DNA from: Thalassotalea_F euphylliae
GTDB lineage: Bacteria; Pseudomonadota; Gammaproteobacteria; Enterobacterales; Alteromonadaceae
Assembly (NCBI RefSeq): GCF_042682785.1
Contig: NZ_JBHUIB010000001.1
Span: 62,001 to 126,000, forward strand
Reading direction: 5' to 3'
Length of the DNA: 64,000 bases
How positions within the stretch are numbered: position 1 is the first letter of the stretch; each line of letters opens with the position of its first letter. Positions 1-8,325 of this stretch are shown one piece after another. Under the pieces are notes generated by a model. It saw nothing but the letters and a program-made list of their open reading frames with translations. It made no database searches and was not told the DNA's origin. Made by a program: the position numbers and the translations under genes.

Positions 1-244
1 CTGGTTCAAGACCCCAGGCTTTATCAAGCATGTCATCTTCAAGCTCATCACTCTCTTCCATTGAATCGAACCCTTCACGGATGATCATATGGCAAGTTGT
101 ACACGCGCACACTTTTTCACACGCATGTTCAACGCCAATACCGTTTTTTAGCGCAACATCTAATACGCTTTCACCTTTTTCGGCTTCAACCACTGCACCA
201 TCTGGGCATAGTTCTTCATTCGGTAGGAAAATAATTTGTGGCAT
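1..244 (-). CDS. fdx: ISC-type [2Fe-2S] ferredoxin Fdx (3' end missing)
   Basis: Electron-transfer ferredoxin of the ISC iron-sulfur assembly system, thought to supply electrons to IscS/IscU. The start is the ATG at 242-244. The visible 81 residues begin MPQIIFLPNEELCPDG and carry cluster ligands C42, C48 and C51 in ACEKVCACTTC. The fourth expected cysteine lies beyond the left edge, so the gene is partial here. The acidic stretch before KAWGLEP is typical of the ISC subfamily rather than plant-type ferredoxins. It is the last gene of the minus-strand isc operon, starting 5 bases after the hscA stop, so it is almost surely co-transcribed. Confidence 0.96.
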   Translation of the reverse strand, partial: MPQIIFLPNEELCPDGAVVEAEKGESVLDVALKNGIGVEHACEKVCACTTCHMIIREGFDSMEESDELEDDMLDKAWGLEP

Positions 245-249
245 GGATA

Positions 250-2112
250 CTAAACCTCGTCTACTGATTGGCCGGACAATGCATGCTTGATTGAAGAGTC
301 CATTCGGCGCTCTGCAAATTTAGCCGTCACATGGTTAACCACATCAATTTGTTTCTCAATATCGTCAGTCGCATTTGTCTGACTCACATTAGCCAAGGTG
401 GCTAACGCTGCGTTAATGTCTTCAATTTCTTGTGCAGATAATAACTCACTATCGGCATTTAGTGCAGCTTGAACAGCTTCTATAACTCGAGATGCCTCAA
501 CCTGCTGCTCTTTCAGCATTCTTGCTTCAATATCACTTTTAGCGTTAGTCATCGACGATTTGATCATTTCCGCTATTTGCGACTCTTCCAATCCAAATGA
601 AGGCTTAACTTGAATACTTGCCTCTACACCCGTCGACTTCTCCATTGCTGATACTTGCAACAGGCCATCTGCGTCTACTTTAAACGTTACACGAATATGT
701 GCCGCGCCAGCTGCCATAGGAGGAATATCACGAAGTTCAAAGCGCGCTAGTGAACGACAATCGTCAACTAACTCACGTTCACCTTGTAAGACGTGCACGG
801 CCATTGCCGTTTGACCATCTTTAAAGGTTGTAAATTCTTGTGCTTTAGCAACCGGTATAGTGGTATTTCGTGGAATTACTTTTTCCACCAAGCCACCCAT
901 AGTTTCTAATCCTAAAGATAGCGGTATCACATCCAACAGCAATACATCACTGTCAGGCTTGTTACCAGCTAATATATCAGCCTGAATAGAAGCGCCTACA
1001 GCAACCACTTTATCAGGATCGATAGAGGTTAACGGGTTTTGCTTGAAAAACTTCTCCACTTCAGTGCGCACTAGAGGAACACGAGTAGAGCCCCCCACCA
1101 TCACAACTTCAATCACTTCATCCGTTGTCACTTGTGCATCTTTTAATGACCGACGACAAGCGCGAAGGGTTTGCGCAACCAGTTTGCTGATAAGACTGTC
1201 AAATTGCTCACGAGTAACATTGTGCTGCCACCTATCACCACTGGGTAGTTCTAGTGAAACTTCAAAGTCAGAACTTTCTGACAATGCTTCTTTTGCATCG
1301 CAAGCGACTTGCGACAATTGGCGCTCAAGCGACGCAGATAATGGTCGCTCAAGCTTAGCTTGTTCGACTAGATAATCCACAAGCGCTAAATCAAAGTCGT
1401 CACCACCAAGCGCTGAATCACCGCCCGTAGCTAACACCTCGAAAACACCTTTATTTAAACGCAATATCGAGATATCGAACGTACCACCGCCTAGATCGTA
1501 AACGGCAATAACACCCTCTTTACCCGAATCTAAGCCATAAGCCACAGCTGCTGCCGTTGGCTCATTTAAAAGTCGCAATACATTTAATCCGGCCAAAGTC
1601 GCTGCGTCTTTCGTGCTTTGACGTTGAGCGTCATCGAAATATGCAGGCACCGTAATAACTGCACCAACTAGCTCTCCACCCAAAGCTTGCTCCGCTCGGG
1701 CTTTTAATGAGCTAAGTACTTCACTTGATACTTGAACAGGGTTAATCGTGCCGGCACGTGTGATCAACTCAGGGTGATTTTCATCGCCACCAAATTGGTA
1801 AGGAAGTGCAGGATATTTTGCTTGGATGTCAGCTAGAGAACGACCAATTAATCGCTTCGCCGAAACAATGGTATTTTCAGGATCAGTTACCGCATGCTGT
1901 TTGGCTTCATAACCAACCAGCGTACCACCAGTTTGGTAGCTTACTATCGACGGAAGAATATCTCGCCCTTGCTCGTCATTCAGTGTTTTCGCTTCACCGC
2001 TTTGGACACTTGCAACTAGAGAATTGGTTGTCCCTAAATCAATACCTACTGCTAGTCGATGTTCATGAGGAACCGTACTTTGTCCCGGTTCGGCAATTTG
2101 TAGTAAAGCCAT
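250..2112 (-). CDS. hscA: Fe-S assembly chaperone HscA (Hsp70 family)
   Basis: Specialised Hsp70 that, with HscB, releases the nascent [2Fe-2S] cluster from IscU using ATP. It has 620 residues, normal for HscA. The ATPase domain shows VGIDLGTTNSLVA near residue 22, YDLGGGTFDISIL near 205 and VVMVGGSTRVPLVR near 335. The substrate-binding half follows from about residue 390, with a helical lid at the C-terminus. It lacks the long charged DnaK tail, and its place between hscB and fdx fixes the identity. The 86-base gap to hscB is the longest inside the operon from hscB onward and could hold a secondary signal, but I see no clear promoter in it. Confidence 0.98.
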   Translation of the reverse strand: MALLQIAEPGQSTVPHEHRLAVGIDLGTTNSLVASVQSGEAKTLNDEQGRDILPSIVSYQTGGTLVGYEAKQHAVTDPENTIVSAKRLIGRSLADIQAKYPALPYQFGGDENHPELITRAGTINPVQVSSEVLSSLKARAEQALGGELVGAVITVPAYFDDAQRQSTKDAATLAGLNVLRLLNEPTAAAVAYGLDSGKEGVIAVYDLGGGTFDISILRLNKGVFEVLATGGDSALGGDDFDLALVDYLVEQAKLERPLSASLERQLSQVACDAKEALSESSDFEVSLELPSGDRWQHNVTREQFDSLISKLVAQTLRACRRSLKDAQVTTDEVIEVVMVGGSTRVPLVRTEVEKFFKQNPLTSIDPDKVVAVGASIQADILAGNKPDSDVLLLDVIPLSLGLETMGGLVEKVIPRNTTIPVAKAQEFTTFKDGQTAMAVHVLQGERELVDDCRSLARFELRDIPPMAAGAAHIRVTFKVDADGLLQVSAMEKSTGVEASIQVKPSFGLEESQIAEMIKSSMTNAKSDIEARMLKEQQVEASRVIEAVQAALNADSELLSAQEIEDINAALATLANVSQTNATDDIEKQIDVVNHVTAKFAERRMDSSIKHALSGQSVDEV

Positions 2113-2198
2113 GCGTAACTCTTTTTATTTGAATTGCTGATACATACTATGTATCTAAGACTACTCAATTCATAAGTTTATCAAGTAGACAATAATGT

Positions 2199-2726
2199 TT
2201 AGTTGTCGAACAAAAGATCTTCTAGACGATCCAATTCAACATGCAGCTTTTGGTAGAACTTAAGTTTACGTAAATTTTCTACGGCCTGAACGTTTGATGT
2301 CTCTGTATTTTCAGCAATCTGTACTTGCATCGATTTAAACAAGCCTTCAAACTCGCTTTCTAATACCTGACTAGCCTCGAATACGGCCCCATCAATATCA
2401 CTCGCAAATTTCACTTCAGCAAGCATTTCACGGAGTTCCATTTGACGCATGAGGAAGGCATTGTCTTGAAATGACGCTTGCTCATTTGGCATTTCCACAC
2501 CACGCTGCGTCAACATGTATTCAGCACGACGTAGTGGGTTTTTCAATGTTTGGAATGCGTCGTTAATCATCGACGATTTTTGCACAGCAATGCGCTGCTC
2601 TTGCGCAGATGCATGAGCATAGCGATCTGGGTGGACACTGCGTTGAAGCTTTTGATAGACCTGAGTTAACTGAGCGGTATCAATATTGAATTTTTCTTCC
2701 AGGCCAAATAATTGAAAGTAATTCAA
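2199..2726 (-). CDS. hscB: Fe-S assembly co-chaperone HscB (J-protein)
   Basis: J-domain co-chaperone that delivers IscU to HscA and stimulates its ATPase. It has 175 residues, the usual length. The N-terminal J domain (about 1-75) opens MNYFQLFGLEEKF and contains the HPD triad in SVHPDRYAHAS. The C-terminal three-helix IscU-binding domain follows. It lies 42 bases after iscA in the isc operon. The HPD triad and context make the call secure. Confidence 0.97.
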   Translation of the reverse strand: MNYFQLFGLEEKFNIDTAQLTQVYQKLQRSVHPDRYAHASAQEQRIAVQKSSMINDAFQTLKNPLRRAEYMLTQRGVEMPNEQASFQDNAFLMRQMELREMLAEVKFASDIDGAVFEASQVLESEFEGLFKSMQVQIAENTETSNVQAVENLRKLKFYQKLHVELDRLEDLLFDN

Positions 2727-2768
2727 AACAACTCCGATACGAACATTAATTAAGAAAAATAAATAGGG

Positions 2769-3092
2769 TTAAACGTTGAAGCTTTCACCACAACCACACT
2801 CGCCTTTTGCGTTCGGGTTGGTGAACTTGAATCCTTCGTTTAAGCCTTCTTTAACAAAGTCTAGCTGAACACCATCAAGGTACACTAAACTTTTGGCGTC
2901 AATAATAATGTTTACATCATCAATATTATACAGTTCATCGTCTTCGTTAAGGTCGTCGACAAACTCAAGCACGTACGCCAAACCTGAACAGCCTGTCGTT
3001 TTAATGCCAAGGCGCAAACCAAGGCCCTTGCCTCGGTTTGCTAAAAATGATCTTACCCTATCAGCTGCAGCTGGGGTCATGGTTACTGCCAT
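2769..3092 (-). CDS. iscA: A-type Fe-S carrier IscA
   Basis: A-type carrier that binds iron or clusters and transfers them to apo-proteins. It has 107 residues. The three conserved cysteines are present: one in TTGCSGLAY (near residue 35) and two in GECGCGESFNV at the C-terminus. It sits 9 bases downstream of iscU, so translation is probably coupled. The position between iscU and hscB separates IscA from its paralogues ErpA and SufA. Confidence 0.97.
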   Translation of the reverse strand: MAVTMTPAAADRVRSFLANRGKGLGLRLGIKTTGCSGLAYVLEFVDDLNEDDELYNIDDVNIIIDAKSLVYLDGVQLDFVKEGLNEGFKFTNPNAKGECGCGESFNV

Positions 3093-3101
3093 TAGATGCC
3101 C

Positions 3102-3485
3102 TTAACCGTTTTGCTTACTTTGGTAATCTTCTAACGCTGCTTTGATCGCGTCTTCAGCCAAAATCGAACAGTGAATTTTCACTGGTGGAAGCGCAAGCTC
3201 TTCTGCGATAGCTGTGTTTTTAATTTCAGCAGCTTCTTCAATGCTCTTACCTTTTACCCACTCGGTAACAAGTGAGCTAGAAGCGATTGCAGAACCACAG
3301 CCGTATGTTTTGAATTTTGCGTCTTCAATAATACCGCCGTCAGAAATCTTAAGCTGTAGCTTCATCACGTCACCACACGCTGGTGCACCGACCATGCCTG
3401 TTGCAACTTGTGGGTCGTTTTTGTCTAAAGAACCAACATTTCTTGGATTCTCGTAATGATCAATTACTTTTTCGCTATATGCCAT
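3102..3485 (-). CDS. iscU: Fe-S cluster scaffold IscU
   Basis: Scaffold on which IscS-derived sulfide and iron are built into a cluster. It has 127 residues. Cluster-ligand cysteines appear in GAPACGDVMKLQL, KTYGCGSAIASSS and KIHCSILAEDA. The LPPVK motif just before the last cysteine is the HscA recognition site. The protein is highly conserved and correctly placed between iscS and iscA. Confidence 0.98.
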   Translation of the reverse strand: MAYSEKVIDHYENPRNVGSLDKNDPQVATGMVGAPACGDVMKLQLKISDGGIIEDAKFKTYGCGSAIASSSLVTEWVKGKSIEEAAEIKNTAIAEELALPPVKIHCSILAEDAIKAALEDYQSKQNG

Positions 3486-3503
3486 TGTAATACTCCTACG
3501 CGC

Positions 3504-4718
3504 TTAGTGCGCTACCCACTCAACTGATTCTAAATCAACACCATCTTGGAACATTTCCCATAACGGCGACATTTCACGTAAATGCCCAATTGCTTTTTGG
3601 ATTAATTCAATTGCGTAATCGACTTCTTCTTCTGTCGTGAAACGACCAAAACTAAAGCGAATTGAGCTGTGTGCTAGTTCATCATTCAAACCTAGTGCAC
3701 GCAATACATATGAAGGCTCTAGGCTAGCTGACGTACAGGCTGAACCACTAGATACTGCTAGATCTTTCAGTGCCATAATAAGTGATTCACCTTCAACGAA
3801 ATTAAAGCTTACATTGAGGTTACCTGGGTAACGGTTATCAAAGTCACCATTAACGAACACTTGTTCCATGTCTTTGATACCGTTCCACAAACGGTCACGC
3901 ATCTTAGTTACGTGCTCTAAATCTTGTGCCATTTCTTCTTTGGCAATGCGGAATGCTTCACCCATACCCACGATTTGGTGAGTTGGTAACGTACCGCTAC
4001 GCATACCACGTTCATGACCACCGCCATGCATTTGTGCTTCTAAGCGAATACGTGGTTTACGACGAACATACAGTGCGCCCATGCCTTTTGGACCATAAAT
4101 TTTATGGGCTGAGAAAGACATCAAGTCGACTTTCATCACTTGTAAGTCGATTGGCAACTTACCTGCGCTCTGTGCAGCATCAACATGAAATACGATTTTA
4201 CGAGCGCGACACATTTCACCAATTTCAGCGATATCTTGGACAACGCCAATTTCGTTATTAATGTGCATGATTGATACAACAACAGTGTCTTCACGCATTG
4301 CTGCTTCTAGCTTCTTCAAATCGATTAAACCATTCGGCTCAGGATCCAAATAAGTGACCTCAAAACCTTGGCGCTCCATCTCACGACATGTATCTAACAC
4401 CGCTTTATGCTCAGTCTTACATGTGATGATATGTTTGCCTTTTTTGCTATAAAAGTTTGCTGCACCTTTAATAGCAAGGTTGTTTGATTCTGTAGCGCCT
4501 GAAGTTAGTACGATCTCACGCGGATCTGCATTAATAAGGTCTGCAATTTGATTACGCGCAATATCTACCGCTTCTTCTGCTTGCCATCCGAACTTGTGCG
4601 ATCGTGATGCTGGGTTACCAAAATGACCTTCATTTGTCATGTACTCCATCATCTTTTCCGCAACACGTTTATCAACAGGGGTTGTGGCAGAATAATCAAA
4701 ATAAATCGGTAGTTTCAT
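3504..4718 (-). CDS. iscS: Cysteine desulfurase IscS
   Basis: PLP enzyme that converts cysteine to alanine and an enzyme persulfide; it supplies sulfur to IscU, to ThiI (also encoded in this window at 23252) and to tRNA thiolation. It has 404 residues, matching E. coli IscS. The PLP lysine is in SFSAHKIYGPKG and the persulfide cysteine in SSGSACTSASLEPS. The start MKLPIYFDYSATTPVD is the canonical N-terminus. It lies 35 bases after iscR and 18 bases before iscU. Confidence 0.98.
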   Translation of the reverse strand: MKLPIYFDYSATTPVDKRVAEKMMEYMTNEGHFGNPASRSHKFGWQAEEAVDIARNQIADLINADPREIVLTSGATESNNLAIKGAANFYSKKGKHIITCKTEHKAVLDTCREMERQGFEVTYLDPEPNGLIDLKKLEAAMREDTVVVSIMHINNEIGVVQDIAEIGEMCRARKIVFHVDAAQSAGKLPIDLQVMKVDLMSFSAHKIYGPKGMGALYVRRKPRIRLEAQMHGGGHERGMRSGTLPTHQIVGMGEAFRIAKEEMAQDLEHVTKMRDRLWNGIKDMEQVFVNGDFDNRYPGNLNVSFNFVEGESLIMALKDLAVSSGSACTSASLEPSYVLRALGLNDELAHSSIRFSFGRFTTEEEVDYAIELIQKAIGHLREMSPLWEMFQDGVDLESVEWVAH

Positions 4719-4753
4719 GGAACTTATATCTCCAATGCGTAGTGACGACTGTG

Positions 4754-5257
4754 TTACCAGTCGTGAACAATATTTCTAGTAGCAATCAAGGTCTCTAAAC
4801 TATCTTCGGCCTGCAGTTTTTGCTGGTTATCTTGACGTTTAGACACTGATTTAACATCTCTTTGTTCAACGAGCTCTGCCAAAGTGATGCTTTGTAAAAA
4901 ATCTTCGATGCGCTTACTTAAATCTGACCATAGCGTATGTGTTAAACATTGATTGCCGCCTTGGCAGTTTCCTTGTCCCATACACTTGGTCGCGTCAACG
5001 CTTTCGTCAACGGCGCTGATAACATCTGCAACAGCTATTTGTGCAGAACACTTACCTAAGCGGTAACCGCCACCAGGACCACGAACACTGTTCACCAAAC
5101 CGTGTTTTCTTAACCGTGAAAACAGCTGTTCTAAATATGAAAGAGAGATCCCTTGGCGTTCGGAAATATCAGCTAGAGGCACAGGGCCAGAGGCAGCATG
5201 AATAGCTACATCCAACATTGCTGTAACGGCATAACGCCCTTTTGAAGTTAATTTCAT
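4754..5257 (-). CDS. iscR: Fe-S cluster-sensing regulator IscR (Rrf2 family)
   Basis: Rrf2-family repressor that binds a [2Fe-2S] cluster and shuts down the isc operon when clusters are plentiful. It has 167 residues: an N-terminal winged helix (MKLTSKGRYAVTAML) and the cluster loop CMGQGNCQGGNQCLTH, with three cysteines spaced C-x5-C-x5-C followed by histidine. It is the first gene of the operon, downstream of a good sigma-70 promoter and two type-1 IscR-like palindromes (5317-5341 and 5373-5397), so autoregulation is expected. Confidence 0.98.
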   Translation of the reverse strand: MKLTSKGRYAVTAMLDVAIHAASGPVPLADISERQGISLSYLEQLFSRLRKHGLVNSVRGPGGGYRLGKCSAQIAVADVISAVDESVDATKCMGQGNCQGGNQCLTHTLWSDLSKRIEDFLQSITLAELVEQRDVKSVSKRQDNQQKLQAEDSLETLIATRNIVHDW

Positions 5258-5284
5258 AATGTGCCCAGATTAAATCGCCGCGCA

Positions 5285-5312
5285 ATTGTACATATCCCAG
5301 TAAATTAGTCAA
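5285..5312 (-). promoter_or_regulatory. Sigma-70 promoter of iscR operon
   Basis: On the minus strand, -35 TTGACT (5307-5312) and -10 TACAAT (5285-5290) are separated by 16 bases, 28 bases before the iscR start. The upstream IscR-like palindrome begins 4 bases beyond the -35 box. Confidence 0.75.
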
Positions 5313-5316
5313 ATAA

Positions 5317-5341
5317 ATACCTGACTAAATTACTAGGTTAT
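5317..5341. promoter_or_regulatory. Type-1 IscR operator, proximal copy
   Basis: This 25-base imperfect palindrome begins ATACCTGACT and ends TACTAGGTTAT. It fits the known type-1 IscR pattern (ATA..YGACT, AT-rich centre, AGTCR..TAT) and lies directly upstream of the iscR -35 box. Holo-IscR binding here would repress the operon. Confidence 0.75.
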
Positions 5342-5372
5342 TTTAGATGAGGTTAGAGTAATCAGTCAATAA

Positions 5373-5397
5373 ATACCTGAGCAAAATACTCAGGTAT
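5373..5397. promoter_or_regulatory. Type-1 IscR operator, distal copy / hairpin after cysE
   Basis: ATACCTGAG and CTCAGGTAT form perfect 9-base arms around CAAAATA, aligned base for base with the proximal operator 56 bases away. As RNA it also makes a hairpin 35 bases past the cysE stop, but without a strong U tract, so a terminator role is possible and secondary. Confidence 0.65.
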
Positions 5398-5431
5398 TTT
5401 ATAACGAATTGAAATGATATGGAAAAAAGTG

Positions 5432-6241
5432 CTATATCTCTGGGTCAAAAGACTCTACAGCGGCCATTCTTCGCTTCGCTGCCTTCTTTTCGTCTTCAAC
5501 AAATTCACCGACACGAAGCTCTGGCAACTGCTGGTCGCAAACATTACCGCCTAAATTATTCACTTCTTTGCATAAATCAGTCATTTTACCATCCATTAGA
5601 TGGATATGATCGAGCAAACGACCAATTGCTTTTGCTACAGGGTCTGGATTGTCTTCTGACACTGCGTATGCGTCAAAACCATATTTTTTAGCGACTTCAT
5701 CTCTGGCACTACTACTACCATTTTTGCCGTTAGAGTTGACGATCTTCCCTGGAATACCTACGGCAGTTGCATTATCAGGTACATCTTTAACGACAACTGA
5801 ATTTGAACCGACTTTACCATTGTTACCGATGGTAATTGGACCCAAAATTTTTGCGCCGGCACCGATAACAACGTTATTGCCAAGTGTTGGATGACGTTTG
5901 CCTGCTTTCCAACTTGTTCCGCCTAGGGTTACCCCTTGATATAAGGTCACATCATCACCTATTTCAGCGGTCCCCCCGATCACAACGCCCATACCGTGAT
6001 CAATAAAAAAGCGTCGTCCAATCGTTGCACCAGGATGAATCTCAATACCTGTCATCCAACGAGAGAAAGTTGATATTGTACGAGCCAACCATTTCCAATC
6101 ACGTTTCCAAAACTTAAACGCTAGACGATGAAGCCAAATCGCATGAAGGCCTGGATAATTTGTCAATACTTCAAAGGTATTGCGCGCTGCAGGGTCACGA
6201 TCAAAAACACTGGCAATGTCTTCTTTGATTCGGCTGAACAT
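5432..6241 (-). CDS. cysE: Serine O-acetyltransferase CysE
   Basis: Acetylates serine to O-acetylserine, the acceptor for sulfide in cysteine synthesis; cysteine is in turn the IscS substrate. It has 269 residues. The left-handed beta-helix hexapeptide region (about 70-160) includes GATIGRRFFIDHGMGVVIG, GNNVVIGAGAKILG and KVGSNSVVVKDVP. Relative to short CysE forms it has a C-terminal extension of about 90 residues, as in the CysE found beside isc genes in many bacteria. It begins 18 bases after trmJ and probably shares its transcript. Confidence 0.94.
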   Translation of the reverse strand: MFSRIKEDIASVFDRDPAARNTFEVLTNYPGLHAIWLHRLAFKFWKRDWKWLARTISTFSRWMTGIEIHPGATIGRRFFIDHGMGVVIGGTAEIGDDVTLYQGVTLGGTSWKAGKRHPTLGNNVVIGAGAKILGPITIGNNGKVGSNSVVVKDVPDNATAVGIPGKIVNSNGKNGSSSARDEVAKKYGFDAYAVSEDNPDPVAKAIGRLLDHIHLMDGKMTDLCKEVNNLGGNVCDQQLPELRVGEFVEDEKKAAKRRMAAVESFDPEI

Positions 6242-6259
6242 AGATATTCCTTAAACTAG

Positions 6260-7042
6260 TTATTCAGCGTTGCGTTTTGCCGTTTTCTCAACCGACGACA
6301 AAATGCCACGCCACATTTTTACTTCTTTACTGTCTGGACGGGCTCTATTGATGAAGCGACGGAGTTTTGTCATTACCAAACCAGGATGGCTCGGCACAAT
6401 AAACCCTGTTGCTTTCAGCGCATCTTCAAAGTGTTGATACATGCGCTCAGTCTCTTCCACGACAGGATACTCGTCTTCATCCGCGTTTTCTGATTCCGAT
6501 TTACCCTCAAACTGAGCATTTTCTGCCGCTAGGTATGCCATGCGAACCTCGTAGCTTAAGGTTTGAACAGCCATTGCTAGATTGAGTGAACTGTACTCTG
6601 GGTTTGCTGGAATTTGAACATGATAATGGCAAAGCTGAAGCTCTTCGTTTGTTAATCCGCTGCTTTCACGCCCAAACACCAAAGCTACTGGATAATCAGC
6701 AAGCTCTTCAATAAGTTTTTCACCACAACTTCTCGGCTCTAACATCGGCCAAGGTAACGTTCGAGAACGTGCACTTGTGCCTACCACTAGACCGCAATCT
6801 TTAATGGCTTCTTCCAAGGTATCGACCACTTGTGCATTCGCCAATACATCGGTGGCACCAGCAGCCAATGCTTGCGCTTGACCATTTGGCATTTCTATCG
6901 GGTCAACTAATACCAGGTTACTTAACCCCATGGTTTTCATTGCTCGAGCTGCTGAGCCCATATTTCGGCAATCAGACGTATTTACCAATACAATTTTTAC
7001 ATTCGCCAGATTTAAGGCACCTTGTGTCGTTTGTTCAGACAT
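6260..7042 (-). CDS. trmJ: tRNA (cytidine/uridine-2'-O-)-methyltransferase TrmJ
   Basis: SPOUT-class enzyme methylating the ribose of residue 32 in the anticodon loop of several tRNAs. It has 260 residues. The N-terminal half shows VLVNTSDCRNMGSAARAM and the SPOUT knot signature LVFGRESSGLTNEEL, followed by IPANPEYSSLNLAMAVQ. The linker has an acidic stretch (SESENADEDEYPVVEE). The order suhB / trmJ / iscR is conserved with E. coli, where suhB and trmJ also flank isc. It starts 413 bases from the divergent suhB. Confidence 0.96.
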   Translation of the reverse strand: MSEQTTQGALNLANVKIVLVNTSDCRNMGSAARAMKTMGLSNLVLVDPIEMPNGQAQALAAGATDVLANAQVVDTLEEAIKDCGLVVGTSARSRTLPWPMLEPRSCGEKLIEELADYPVALVFGRESSGLTNEELQLCHYHVQIPANPEYSSLNLAMAVQTLSYEVRMAYLAAENAQFEGKSESENADEDEYPVVEETERMYQHFEDALKATGFIVPSHPGLVMTKLRRFINRARPDSKEVKMWRGILSSVEKTAKRNAE

Positions 7043-7455
7043 TATAACTATCTAGATGGCTAAAAAAATTGGCGTAATAGTAACACAAATACCGTGTGAA
7101 TCCGCGAAGTATTTTGCATCTAATTCTCTGAACTCGCTATTTTCATTGATTATTGAATAGTTATTTTTGTTCTAACCTGAAATTTCACGTTACAACTTTC
7201 ATTAAGGCGCTCATTTAACGCCCTCTCATTACAAAATAAAATTAAGCCCGATGCATAGCGCCTGAACTTATCTATACTGACTTTACTCAATATTAATTAA
7301 CAACATAATCATCCAACGACACAGTAAATGAACGTAATTATTGCGATCTTACTGGCTGTTTTTATTCGAAGCTGGTAGAATGCGCGCCGCTTTGGCAACG
7401 AGTGCGATTGTCAATCCGTTCTTTTACATGTTGTTTTACAAAATAAGGTATCGCT
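7043..7455. other. Divergent intergenic region trmJ/suhB
   Basis: This AT-rich 413-base spacer between divergent genes must hold both promoters. On the plus strand a TAGAAT -10-like box at 7376-7381 is followed by a GC-rich discriminator, the pattern of growth-rate-controlled promoters; its -35 (TGGCTG near 7353) is weak. I see no convincing small gene or RNA here. Confidence 0.4.
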
Positions 7456-8259
7456 ATGCATCCTATGCTAAACATTGCTGTGCGCGCTGCGCGTTCGGCT
7501 GGAAACGTTATTGCTCGTTCATTTGAGCAACAAGATAAAGTAGAAGTTGAGTCAAAAGGCACAAATGACTTTGTCACGAATGTTGATAAGGAAGCTGAAC
7601 AAGCCATCATTCACGTTATTCAAAAAGCTTACCCAACACACTCAATTATTGGTGAAGAGTCAGGTGTTATTGACGGTAAAGAAAATGACTACCAGTGGAT
7701 TATTGACCCATTAGATGGCACCACCAATTTTGTAAAAGGCATTCCTCATTTTGCGGTCTCTATTGCACTTAAAGTGAAGGGTAAACTAGACCAAGCAGTT
7801 ATTTTTGATCCAATTCGCGGCGAGCTGTTTACAGCGAGCCGAGGCAAAGGCGCGCAAATCAATGGTGTGCGTATTCGCGTTAAAAACAACAAAGAATTAA
7901 ATGGCGCAGTGCTCGCAACAGGTTTCCCATTTAAGAAAAAACAACACACAGAAGCTTACTTGAACATGTTCAAAGCTATGTTCACTAAAACTGCAGACAT
8001 GCGTCGTGCAGGTTCAGCGGCGTTAGATCTTGCCTATGTTGCAGCCGGCCGTATCGATGGTTATTTTGAAATTGGACTTAAACCTTGGGATACTGCAGCA
8101 GGTGAGTTAATAGTGATTGAAGCTGGTGGCTTAGTGACAGATTTTGTTGGCGGCCACAACCACCAAAAATCAGGCAACATTGTTGCTGGTAGCACGCACA
8201 TCATCAGAGAAATGTTAAAAGACATCCGTCCTTTTTTGGGCGACGCTTTAGCAAAATAA
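7456..8259 (+). CDS. suhB: Inositol-1-monophosphatase / Nus factor SuhB
   Basis: Mg-dependent inositol monophosphatase-fold protein; in enterobacteria SuhB also joins the rRNA antitermination complex. It has 267 residues. Metal-site motifs are GEESG near residue 69, WIIDPLDGTTNFVKG near 83 and WDTAAGELIVIEAGG near 215. The ATG at 7456 follows an AAGG ribosome site 9 bases upstream. It is monocistronic and ends at the intrinsic terminator at 8275-8300. Confidence 0.96.
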   Translation: MHPMLNIAVRAARSAGNVIARSFEQQDKVEVESKGTNDFVTNVDKEAEQAIIHVIQKAYPTHSIIGEESGVIDGKENDYQWIIDPLDGTTNFVKGIPHFAVSIALKVKGKLDQAVIFDPIRGELFTASRGKGAQINGVRIRVKNNKELNGAVLATGFPFKKKQHTEAYLNMFKAMFTKTADMRRAGSAALDLAYVAAGRIDGYFEIGLKPWDTAAGELIVIEAGGLVTDFVGGHNHQKSGNIVAGSTHIIREMLKDIRPFLGDALAK

Positions 8260-8274
8260 AACTCTGTATTGAAG

Positions 8275-8300
8275 AAAGCCGCTTCTAAAGCGGCTTTTTT
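8275..8300 (+). terminator. Intrinsic terminator of suhB
   Basis: Ten-base arms AAAGCCGCTT and AAGCGGCTTT with a 3-base loop, followed by a run of T, 15 bases past the suhB stop. Confidence 0.9.
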
Positions 8301-8325
8301 GTGTCTGGGTTATATGCTTTCTAAA

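Noticed and set aside
30..290. Plus-strand open frame at the left edge
   Set aside because: It lies opposite the fdx start and the end of hscA; it is a shadow of those genes.
5432..7042. Possible mobile insertion at cysE-trmJ
   Set aside because: Gene order is the conserved one for isc loci and there are no inverted repeats or transposase.
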